64,000 nt of DNA from Sphingobium sp. (GTDB lineage: Bacteria; Pseudomonadota; Alphaproteobacteria; Sphingomonadales; Sphingomonadaceae): positions 1,703,001 to 1,767,000 of the forward strand of contig CP136575.1 of NCBI GenBank assembly GCA_035196065.1, read 5' to 3'. This document shows positions 43,101 through 50,882 of the stretch, one piece after another. The notes below the pieces were generated by a model. It made no database searches and had not been told where the DNA came from. It saw only the letters and a program-made list of their open reading frames with translations. Each line of letters opens with the position of its first letter. The first letter of the stretch is position 1. The translations under genes and the position numbers were made by a program.

Positions 43101-46100
43101 GATCGCTTCATCTCGGTCTGGCAAGACAGCAATGCGGCCGTGACTGGCGGCAATGGTACAGACATTGTCGCCCAGATTTTCGACACCCGCGCCCCGGGTC
43201 AGCATATTGTCGGCGACTTTGTGACACCCACGGGCAGGGTTGCAGCGCGGCCTGACATTCTTGTCGGCACCAATGGCAATGACTTCATCCTGGGCGACAT
43301 CAGTGATAGCGACGGTGCCGCTGACTGGATCTTTGCCGGCATGGGCGATGACATCATGCAGGGTGGACCCAGTGATCGAGCCGTCGCGGTTCGCAGCGAG
43401 ATTCTCGACGGCGGCCTTGGGACAGATACGGCGGTCTATACCGGCAACTTTGCAGATTATGAGATCACTGCGATCTTCGACAATGATCGAGGTCCGGGTT
43501 TCCAGATTACCGACCTGCGGCCGACACAGGATGCCAACAACAACCCGTTGCAGAATGACGGGATCGACTTTGTTTACAGGGTTGAACGGCTGGCATTCGC
43601 GGATCAGGTAATCGATGTTGCTGCTGACATCTACAACCCGCCAATGCCCGCTCCTCTGGCAGGGTGGGATGGAACCCCCAATGCCTGGTCGCTGACCGAC
43701 ACCTCGCAATATAAGCTGCAGACGCTGGCGACCGGGGTTGCAGCGCAGAGCCAGGTTGCAGTGACCAACCTGCAGGACGATACGGCTTTGGTCTGGATTG
43801 AAGGTACTGCCGGTGCAGGCAGCCATTCAGTAATAGCCGAACGGCGTCTGGTGACTGGGGAGATCGATCCGCTCTGGCAGGGGCCGGGTGCAGCGGCAGC
43901 CGGTCCGATCGAAATGACCGATGGGACCTTCGCGGCCAACACTGTCGGCAATCCTGTAGTGGCCAGTGCCGGCCTGCTCGGCGTGCTGGCTGCTTGGGAA
44001 TCGACCAACGTAGATGGCCAGTCGAGCATCCACATGCGCCTTGGCAGCACCGCCAGTGCCACGCCGTTCAATACGGGCGCTGGTTTCCCGGCTTATGGCT
44101 TTACCGGTGGCGAACTGGTCGTGCCCGGCTCCGCCGGTGGCCGCTCACCCTCTGTGATGGGCTATGAAATCGTCAATACGGCAAACGAAACCGTGGAACT
44201 GGGTTTCCACGTCGCCTTTGTCGATGACGCCGGCCAAGTGCGTTTGGCGCGCTATGAAATTCCGGTGTTCGAAGTAGATCCGCTGACCGGTGCCGTTGGC
44301 AACCCGGCACTTCCGGCCAATTTCGGCATTAGCGGCCAGACGCAGCCGATCCTGATTGGCGCAGATGGTCTTCGCAATCACGATCCGGTCACTGGCGCAT
44401 TGATCGATGATCCGGATGGTGCGATTTCGCTTGGGGCGGGCGGAGCGCCCTCGCTGACCTCGTTGCACAATGGCGAACTGGTGGTGGGCTATACCGACGC
44501 CGCGGGTCACTATACCGTTACGCGTTTCGATGTGACGCATACGGCCGACAGCCGCGATGAGACGATGTTTGTCGCGGACAAGATCACTTACGCCGCAGCG
44601 CAGACCGATACTTTGGGAACAAATGTTCTCTCTGGTCAGGTTGTCAGCCAGTTGAATGGCAGCTTTGGTGCCTTCTGGACGGAAAACGACGGCATTGGCG
44701 GCGTAGTCCTTAAAGGCAATGTGTACAATGCAGGCGGGACGACATGGCACCAGAGCGGGACGCTTGACCTGCAAACGGGTCTGCCGGCTGGCGTTGACGT
44801 CACGGTCGTATCCTCCGGCATTAATCCGAACGGCGTCGAGGACGGCTTTGTCGCGCTTTGGCAGACGGGCGGTCATATCTCTGGCCAGCGCTTCGACATG
44901 GCCGGCGCGAAGGTTGGACTGGTCTTCCAGGTCGATGATCCGAACGGTGTGGCGCATGGCGGCCTTTCGGCTGCAGGTGTCGACAATGGTCTGATCATCA
45001 TCGGTCATGAACTCGCGGCCAACAATGGCGATGTGGGATATAGCTATCTCGATACGCGCCAGCCTGGTGCAGAAGTCCTTGGGACGACGACCAGAGCCGG
45101 TGTTGCCGGGAGCATTGCGGTCGGCACCGTTGGTGACGACGCGATGGATGGCCGTGCCGCTGATGATCAGCTCTTCGGCGGGCTGGGCAATGACGTTATC
45201 ACTCTGGGCGGCGGTTCCGACCTTGGTGACGGCGGCGAAGGCAACGACATCATTCTCGGCGGGGCTGGTCAGGACCAGATCTTGGGCGGTAGCGGTAACG
45301 ACCTGTTGATGGTCGGCACCAGCGGTCCGGCTGATGTCCGCAAGGACGCAGCATTGGTGGCCGGCTTGACCGCCTCGCTGTCCGCAACCGCCCAGAATGT
45401 CGCGATTATTGCCAGCAATAATGGTGCAGATATCGTGTCGGGCGGCCTTGGTGTGGATACCCTATCGTTCCGCTCGGAAGCGAGCCCGGTGCGTGTGGAT
45501 CTCAACACTGGTCTGGTTTACCGGGCCGGTACCGGTGCGAACACCGTCAACTTCACCGATAATGGCACCACGGCCAGCTACAATCTGACCGCTGCCATTG
45601 GTGAACTTGTGTTGGATGCGGCTGGCTTGCCGATCTTCCAGTTCACCCGTGACATCGAGCGGGTTGAAGGCGGGCGCGGGGCGGACGTTCTGCTCGGCGC
45701 TGCGAGCAATGACGTGATATACAGCGGCGGCGGCAACGACTTTATCGACGGTCGCGCTGGAACGCAGGACATCGGCGTGTTTGCCGGTGCTGCGTCTGGC
45801 TACACCGTGGCACGCACCCCGACCGGAATTTCGGTGACCCATACCATCCCGGCCACGGCGACCAGCCTGGCAAGGACCGAGACGGCAATCCTGAACAATG
45901 TCGAATTCGTGCAGTTCGGTGATCGCCGTATTGCCGCCGCCGATGTGCAACCGGGGGCAGCTGTCTCCGCTGCATCACTGACTAACCGCAACCCGGGGCC
46001 GGCGCTCACCAACGATACCGCGACCTTGGCCGAAGACACTTCGGTAAAGATCAACGTGACCGCAAACGATGTGGCCAACGAATTTGCGTCGCAGCCTGTC

Positions 46101-48638
46101 TTCATCACGGCGATCAATGGTCAAGCGGTCACCGCTGGCGGGCCGGCGATCACGGTGGCGAATGGCAGTGTGTCTCTGGGCCTTGACGGCCAGCTGAACT
46201 TCACGCCGGTTGAGAACTATTTCGGCACGACAAGCTTCACTTACACCGCACAGGATGGCGGCGGGATCGCCAAAACGGCTACGGTGCAGTTGAACATCAC
46301 GCCGGTAGCCGATACGCCGACCGCCGTTGCTGATGCCTATGAAGTGGTTCTCGGTTCGACCACGCAGCTGAATGTGCTTGCCAACGACATCAACCCGGAT
46401 GCTCCGCTGTCGGCACTCAGCATCGGCACGCTCAACACCACAGGCCTCGTTGGCACTGCGACCAGCACTGGCAATGCCATCACCTTTACGGGCAATACGG
46501 CGGGAACGACCACGCTGACCTATACCGCCAACAACGGTCTGGAGAGCACGCCTGTTACCGTGACAATCAAGGTCCTGGTTCAGAATAATACTCCGACGCT
46601 GACCGGTGATCTGAACGCAACGGTTGTCGAAGGCGCGCGTGTTGCTCTGACGGCTGCTGATATCGGCTATACCGATCTCGACGCCGCGGATGTCCTGACC
46701 TTCACGGCATCTGGTGCGGTCAATGGTGCGGTGCAAGTCAATGGCGTGGACGCGACCAGTTTCACCATGGCCGACGTGACGGCCGGTCGGGTGTCGTTCC
46801 TGCACAATGGTGCGGAAACGCCAACGGCCAGCTTCTCGATGGTCGTGACGGATGGAAAGATCGTGACCGCCCCTGTAACGGTTCAGCTTGCGGTGACTGC
46901 GGTCAACGACGCTCCGATCCTGACCGGTGCGGTTGCAAATGCAACCTATGTCGAAAATGCGGCTGCGCTTACCATTGCCCCGGCACTTACTTTGACGGAT
47001 GCGGATAGCACCAGAATGACCGGCGCCACGGTGACGATCTCGGGTGGTCGTGCGGAAGATGTCCTGACCTTTACACCGCGTGCCGGCATCACCGGCAGCT
47101 ACGCTGCAGGCACCCTGACGCTGAGCGGTTTGGCAACCGTTGCCGCTTATCAGGCTATCCTGCGCTCTGTCGCTTACAGCAACAGCTCGGATCTCCCCGA
47201 TATAGCGCCTCGCACCGTAACGTTCACTGTCAATGACGGTGGCGCAGTCAATGCGACGGCCACGGCGTCGACTACAATCGCGGTTCAGTCGGTCAACGAT
47301 CTGGCAACCGGAACGATTGCGATTGCCTCGGCTGCAGAGGCAGGGGCGGGCGTGATCCTGACCGCCGCCGGTAACTTGCTGGATGCCGACCTCGTCAATC
47401 CTGTGGTGGTGCCAACATACGCGTGGCAATCAAGCACGACCTTGACCGGTATCTACACCAACCTGGTCGCCAGTGGGACGTCTGTCCTGACGGCGAACAC
47501 GGCGACTGTGACGCCCGCTGCGGTGACCTTCTATCAAGTCCGTGGAACCTATACCGATCCCTTTGGGGCCAATGTGGTTACCTCGACGGATCGTGCCGTG
47601 GTCGGTACTGCAGCTGCGAACGCGATGTCTACGGCAGGTGTAAAATTCCTCTCAGCATTGGGTGGCAATGATACAATCACCTATGCAGCGACATCGTTGC
47701 CCGATCTCATCATTGATGGCGGGGCAGGGACAGATACGGTGAGTATTGCCGCAGCTATCTCGAGTTTCGGACCTGTTTCGGACTCCGCTTTGGTAGGGGT
47801 TGAAACTGTAAGCGCCGCAGCACTGCTGACCGCGATTTCGATGGATCTGTCCGTCCAGACGGAAGCCCTCACGATCACTGGTGGCGCTGGTAACGATACG
47901 ATCCGGGGTGGAACCGGAGCGGATGTGATCAATGGCGGTAACGGCAATGATCTGATCTTTGCTCTCATCGGCAACGATACCGTGAACGGCGGAGCTGGTA
48001 CTGATACCCTCGACTATTCGGCCAGCACGGGAACGTTGACCGTCAATTTAGCAGCGGCGACAGCGCAGGTCACCGGTTCGCTGACCGGCACCGACACTGT
48101 CACTGCAGTTGAAAACATCATTGCGAATGCTGCGGACAACAGCATCACGGGCAGCGCTGCAGCCAACCTTCTGGATGGAAATGCAGGTAATGACACCATC
48201 CGTGGTGGAGCCGGAAATGATGCGATACTGGGTGGCCTTGGCAATGACACGCTATATGGCAATGCTGGGATCGACAGGCTTGCTGGTGGTGCCGGTGCGG
48301 ATCGCTTTGTCTTCGATGCGGCGACGGCGGGTAGCGCGGACACCATCACCGATTTCGAAATCGGCGCGGTGGGTGGCCGGATCGACAAGATCGGGATCTC
48401 TGCGGCCGCTTTCGGTATCGGGGCTGCTGCTGCTGCAAGCGGAGGTTGGCTATCGCTGACGGGAGCCTTCACTACGACAACCCAGCGGATCGCCTACAAC
48501 GCCAACACTGGATCGCTCGATTATGACAGCAATGGTAGCGCTGGCGGCGGCACCCGCTTCCAGATCGGCGTTATCGACATCAATAACGACGCTGCACTGC
48601 ATCCGACACTGGCTCTTGATCACTTCATTCTGATGTAA
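40131..48638 (+). CDS. Giant RTX / cadherin-like repeat protein, type I secretion substrate
   Basis: A 2835-residue acidic protein with no N-terminal signal peptide. Three broadly similar units of ~500-650 residues make up residues 1-1950. Each has beta-rich repeats (AVTHSGEVILAWTEHG-like), then an RTX patch of GGxGND nonapeptides at about 437-477, 1042-1090, or 1661-1727 and 1846-1877. A closing module of the form YTI...DGADIVRNVEVFEFA follows. Residues ~1957-2390 hold cadherin/Ig-like repeats (ATLAEDTSVKINVTANDV; NDAPILTG). A last RTX block covers ~2580-2723. The C-terminus (GADRFVFDAATAG..ITDFE, ending LDHFILM) looks like a type I secretion signal. It is probably a calcium-stabilised surface or biofilm protein. 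No ABC/MFP secretion genes are in the window. Confidence 0.88.
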   Translation: MTTNIWGSDAQSPLIIASGLPPAGQALFDAADSGGAEVGVISYKNGQASVSFFDHMGVPTAARPSAVLATGGAALSEVAITATGILGYGAGWIEADTNVIKAQYFGAVGAYGAPVTLGTGHGLDMAGYSRRDAAGKKPAVDGFVASWIGTDGNVYFQRAGVHLNNAADSIGSVSAAGLDGIPGSRPVGATSSANTDNDAAIKVTTSGQASEASVAVTHSGEVILAWTEHGATGDTLSFKVLNADGTENFAATLPTALPAGAHVDTAWLAGGGFAISWNTADAIQSIIFNTAGGVVPGFGAVFTSTGTNTLHSFAPGSFTGDFSLGTMLDTIGGFTLAYTEGSVLKEQSFNSLGGVLDPAQSQPITIGTVDPLTSLASASLVGERVMVLSERIDGTVTATVVDPRAQPIGTAIVLNGVGLVINGIDTPTRAIPDVLVGTIGNDTINGGAGDDIMSGALGHDRIFAGVGNDTIDGGGGVDTLVLSGRQSDYTIVNLGGTLFQITDNRTIATNDGADIVRNVEVFEFAGPTVFDPRVTVAAATLGSLTRNVDPTAWGLSNEDVDSLPSPVRTPDVDGFIVNDGAGRAGVQSAPVVSDSIGEFVSILWEDHTGGGSRIRGNFYSVEGTPDIETPLPDTFTIGDGQGYEFNARVASGAANSGWGVVYSEKIDATTETLKTNFFGLNLTGTEQLVDASGLHQHSASIFGSYLDHRLNPVTGQIDGPAVILPAGMNDGYNVIYVEGGQVGDSYGAIRLQRFEVNLDALGQPGAPRAAGLDGLAGVGSDAAVTLSASGRDPSITGLHTFETIAVWIEKDANGVEHVVGTALDDLAQPIGIDLTNISGTDVIAAGSKVIIAQAEAVNAAIVWVADVGTNGNHVYELHATMLSSPGTGIDGQGFALVQPAAPFNLMTLPAGVDLASIKVSGISGEGSADIIVQWDGVTAGDTNVYARHFGTILDPATGAALAMTPVGNTIQVNANSQGDQSHNGVAGLLGDRFISVWQDSNAAVTGGNGTDIVAQIFDTRAPGQHIVGDFVTPTGRVAARPDILVGTNGNDFILGDISDSDGAADWIFAGMGDDIMQGGPSDRAVAVRSEILDGGLGTDTAVYTGNFADYEITAIFDNDRGPGFQITDLRPTQDANNNPLQNDGIDFVYRVERLAFADQVIDVAADIYNPPMPAPLAGWDGTPNAWSLTDTSQYKLQTLATGVAAQSQVAVTNLQDDTALVWIEGTAGAGSHSVIAERRLVTGEIDPLWQGPGAAAAGPIEMTDGTFAANTVGNPVVASAGLLGVLAAWESTNVDGQSSIHMRLGSTASATPFNTGAGFPAYGFTGGELVVPGSAGGRSPSVMGYEIVNTANETVELGFHVAFVDDAGQVRLARYEIPVFEVDPLTGAVGNPALPANFGISGQTQPILIGADGLRNHDPVTGALIDDPDGAISLGAGGAPSLTSLHNGELVVGYTDAAGHYTVTRFDVTHTADSRDETMFVADKITYAAAQTDTLGTNVLSGQVVSQLNGSFGAFWTENDGIGGVVLKGNVYNAGGTTWHQSGTLDLQTGLPAGVDVTVVSSGINPNGVEDGFVALWQTGGHISGQRFDMAGAKVGLVFQVDDPNGVAHGGLSAAGVDNGLIIIGHELAANNGDVGYSYLDTRQPGAEVLGTTTRAGVAGSIAVGTVGDDAMDGRAADDQLFGGLGNDVITLGGGSDLGDGGEGNDIILGGAGQDQILGGSGNDLLMVGTSGPADVRKDAALVAGLTASLSATAQNVAIIASNNGADIVSGGLGVDTLSFRSEASPVRVDLNTGLVYRAGTGANTVNFTDNGTTASYNLTAAIGELVLDAAGLPIFQFTRDIERVEGGRGADVLLGAASNDVIYSGGGNDFIDGRAGTQDIGVFAGAASGYTVARTPTGISVTHTIPATATSLARTETAILNNVEFVQFGDRRIAAADVQPGAAVSAASLTNRNPGPALTNDTATLAEDTSVKINVTANDVANEFASQPVFITAINGQAVTAGGPAITVANGSVSLGLDGQLNFTPVENYFGTTSFTYTAQDGGGIAKTATVQLNITPVADTPTAVADAYEVVLGSTTQLNVLANDINPDAPLSALSIGTLNTTGLVGTATSTGNAITFTGNTAGTTTLTYTANNGLESTPVTVTIKVLVQNNTPTLTGDLNATVVEGARVALTAADIGYTDLDAADVLTFTASGAVNGAVQVNGVDATSFTMADVTAGRVSFLHNGAETPTASFSMVVTDGKIVTAPVTVQLAVTAVNDAPILTGAVANATYVENAAALTIAPALTLTDADSTRMTGATVTISGGRAEDVLTFTPRAGITGSYAAGTLTLSGLATVAAYQAILRSVAYSNSSDLPDIAPRTVTFTVNDGGAVNATATASTTIAVQSVNDLATGTIAIASAAEAGAGVILTAAGNLLDADLVNPVVVPTYAWQSSTTLTGIYTNLVASGTSVLTANTATVTPAAVTFYQVRGTYTDPFGANVVTSTDRAVVGTAAANAMSTAGVKFLSALGGNDTITYAATSLPDLIIDGGAGTDTVSIAAAISSFGPVSDSALVGVETVSAAALLTAISMDLSVQTEALTITGGAGNDTIRGGTGADVINGGNGNDLIFALIGNDTVNGGAGTDTLDYSASTGTLTVNLAAATAQVTGSLTGTDTVTAVENIIANAADNSITGSAAANLLDGNAGNDTIRGGAGNDAILGGLGNDTLYGNAGIDRLAGGAGADRFVFDAATAGSADTITDFEIGAVGGRIDKIGISAAAFGIGAAAAASGGWLSLTGAFTTTTQRIAYNANTGSLDYDSNGSAGGGTRFQIGVIDINNDAALHPTLALDHFILM

Positions 48639-49006
48639 GGGACAGGTCTCAATTAAGCGCCTGCGCGGGCAAATGCTCGCGCAGGCTCGCGCTCGATCCG
48701 CAACTTGCAGCGACAGTCGGTCACCAACCTTACATCCGTCCAAGGGGCGACGCCCGGCGTCGGGAACCCGTTTTCATATCAGGATGCACGGCAATATATG
48801 ATGACGTCCCCGCGCCGCTTGACCTTGCAGCTTCGCAAGGACTTTTGAGCGGTGCATTGCGCGTTTCAACGGGGTTGATGCCAACCTTCGACGTCATTCA
48901 TAGCAGCGTGAAACAAGCGCATGCGCATGTAACGCCAAAATGACAGATCAAGTTTTACCGAAGGTGCGTTAACGGACCATAGAGCCAGCGCCTAGGTCAT
49001 TGTCGG
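48639..49006. terminator. Intergenic region after RTX gene with a hairpin
   Basis: A GC-rich hairpin, GCCTGCGCG (48659-48667) pairing with CGCGCAGGC (48678-48686) and an inner GCA/TGC pair, lies 21 bases after the RTX stop and probably ends its transcript, although no T-run follows. Nothing else is recognisable up to the next gene's end at 49007. Confidence 0.5.
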
Positions 49007-49714
49007 TCAGTCCGTTACCAGAACATAGCCTTCATTCGGCAGGGCCTCAATCCGGCTCCCGACGACGAGTTTGCGTCGCAGCTTTGACATACTAACCCGC
49101 AGATTCATGACAGAGATCGGGTCTTCATCAATTCCAGCAACGCGTTGAAGCCGCTGAAAGGATACGCACCATCCTGGCCTGTCCAGCAAACATTCAATCA
49201 AGCGCCTTTCACGCCCGGTCAGTACGCTTGCATCGCAGACTTTGCTCAACATGTCGGCGCGCTGATACTGTTCACGCTCCGCACTAGTCCTAACGCAACG
49301 TTGCCGCCAAATTGCACGAAATCTGGCAATTCCCTCCAACGGATGAACCTTGCCGATATCAAGAACCTCATCGAAACCAGCCCGCAGCATTGCCGCCCGA
49401 GTTTGCGGTGTGGACCCGGTAACAATAGCCACAACGACCCGATTCCGAAGCAACGGCTCAAATTCCCTGTACAGCGCGGACATGCGCCGGCCATCGTGAC
49501 CTCCCAATATCAGGAATTCGGAGTTGGCATCGAACAAGACTGAATTTGCAGCAATCGTGGAGCCATATTCTTGGATATCGACCGCTTCGAACACGTCGCT
49601 TAACCACGCATGCCGACGCTTAGCATCGCGCTTGCCAATGGAAACGAGGCGTGCCGGGATCTCACCGGCCCCAATAAACTGTCGATTGGCGACACTGGCT
49701 ATCTCAACGGTCAT
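49007..49714 (-). CDS. Winged-helix regulator with degenerate receiver domain
   Basis: About 235 residues. The first 125 follow the receiver fold (FLILGGHDGRR, VVVAIVTGSTPQTRAAMLRAGF, DEVLDIGK), but the phospho-acceptor Asp position reads Gly-Gly and the conserved Lys is shifted or absent. The C-terminal ~95 residues are an OmpR/PhoB-type winged helix (LTGRERRLIECLLDRPGW, MNLRVSMSKLRRKL, IEALPNEGYVLV). It should bind DNA without phosphorylation. The ATG at 49714 fits best; a longer frame to 49852 has no similarity. It is a paralogue of the gene at 50076-50867, and the two are divergent next to the RTX gene. Confidence 0.72.
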   Translation of the reverse strand: MTVEIASVANRQFIGAGEIPARLVSIGKRDAKRRHAWLSDVFEAVDIQEYGSTIAANSVLFDANSEFLILGGHDGRRMSALYREFEPLLRNRVVVAIVTGSTPQTRAAMLRAGFDEVLDIGKVHPLEGIARFRAIWRQRCVRTSAEREQYQRADMLSKVCDASVLTGRERRLIECLLDRPGWCVSFQRLQRVAGIDEDPISVMNLRVSMSKLRRKLVVGSRIEALPNEGYVLVTD

Positions 49715-50075
49715 TGTTTGATATACTCCCCAACATGCAACGGAGCTGCGGGCGAGGATATAAAGGTCGACTAAAATAAATGAATTAGTACAAAAGTTTG
49801 GCGGCATAGCCGAAAATGCTATGCCGGTCCGTAATCCGCTTACTGCATCCACGCGACGATCAGATTGATCATTTGCCGCACCGACCAGCGTCCGCGATCT
49901 ATGCGCCTCAAATATTGATCAGTCTTTTCAAATGTTTGCGTCTGAAATACCATATACACTGCGCGCTCATGCATATGGGCTACATATATAAACCAATGAT
50001 TTATATATTTATTCTGGAAATTTGACACTGTCATATGTGCGGTACGTTATTGTAGCCGCATCTGGGCTCGCACCG
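49715..50075. promoter_or_regulatory. Intergenic region between the two winged-helix genes
   Basis: An AT-rich divergent promoter region. It holds the perfect inverted repeat CGGCATAGC-N7-GCTATGCCG (49802-49826), a good operator candidate, and a TTGACA at 50022 that could be a -35 box. A 64-codon open frame on the minus strand (49840-50034) has no recognisable features and I do not call it. Confidence 0.4.
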
Positions 50076-50867
50076 ATGACATTGAATTTTGCAAAACAAG
50101 ACAAAAGTTCAGAAAGTTCAGCCGGGTGCGCATCGCAGCCCAATCGGCTTCCGACCCAAACTTCCGGACTGCCCCTCCAGACTTGTCTTTCCGAGGCCGG
50201 GGTTCGGATTGTCGGCATCCGGGACAAAGAGTATGATTTGCGGGCGTCGTGGCTGCGCAGCTGGTTGCCGCACGCCCCCATGCATCAATTTGATCATAAC
50301 GACAGTAAACCGCTTTCGCAGGCAATCAACTCTTTCGAGGTTCTCATCCTCCACGGCAAAGATGTTGAGCGGATGGGTCACATTATAAAGGACTGGCGCC
50401 GGCTCCTGCCAAGCAAGCTAATCGTCGCCGTACTAACTACGATGAATAGCGATAAGCAGAATGAGCTGCTTTACAGCGGCGCGGACGCAGTGCTCGATAT
50501 AGATATGTCGGATTTTGTGGCTGTTGTTTGGCTGCAATCCTTACTCTCGCGCTTATCGGAGCGGCGAGAAGCCAATTTACGGCCATCTTTGGATGTTGAC
50601 GTCGAACTATCGGACCTAAACGTTACGCCAATGGAGCGGATGATCCTGACATCGCTCTTGAACAAGGAAGGTACCGTCGTGGGTCATGCGGATATCTTGC
50701 ATGCAATTGGCCGCGATAAATCCAAAAAAAGTCTGCACATTTTAAGCGCAGCTGTTTGTAATCTACGCAAGAAGCACTCGACCCAATTTAAAATATTTAA
50801 CGTAAAAGGCTCGGGCTACGGAGCATTAAGAAGAAATTCTGATATAATGCGATATAGGCAATCATAG
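50076..50867 (+). CDS. Winged-helix regulator with degenerate receiver domain, paralogue of 49007
   Basis: About 263 residues with the same build as the protein at 49007-49714. A receiver-like part (EVLILHGKDVERMG, LIVAVLTTMNSDKQNELLYS, GADAVLDIDM) lacks the acceptor Asp (LILHG where LVLD is usual) and the usual Lys. The winged helix follows (VTPMERMILTSLLNKEG, LHILSAAVCNLRKKHS, FKIFNVKGSGYGAL). No clear ribosome site precedes the ATG at 50076, and TTG at 50022 or GTG at 50037 are possible starts. Coding sequence here is noticeably less GC-rich than the housekeeping genes, as in the next two genes, which hints at a horizontally acquired or relaxed block. Confidence 0.68.
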   Translation: MTLNFAKQDKSSESSAGCASQPNRLPTQTSGLPLQTCLSEAGVRIVGIRDKEYDLRASWLRSWLPHAPMHQFDHNDSKPLSQAINSFEVLILHGKDVERMGHIIKDWRRLLPSKLIVAVLTTMNSDKQNELLYSGADAVLDIDMSDFVAVVWLQSLLSRLSERREANLRPSLDVDVELSDLNVTPMERMILTSLLNKEGTVVGHADILHAIGRDKSKKSLHILSAAVCNLRKKHSTQFKIFNVKGSGYGALRRNSDIMRYRQS

Positions 50868-50882
50868 CGCTGTCGAATTATT

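Noticed and set aside
42381-43826. A 481-codon minus-strand frame inside the RTX gene, and a 484-codon one at 45975-47429
   Set aside because: Both lie opposite repeat-rich coding sequence of the RTX protein; the translations are Arg/Cys/His-rich and repeat-like without known domains.
49840-50034. A 64-codon minus-strand frame between the winged-helix genes
   Set aside because: AT-rich intergenic DNA is open in several frames here. No ribosome site, domain or signal peptide supports it.
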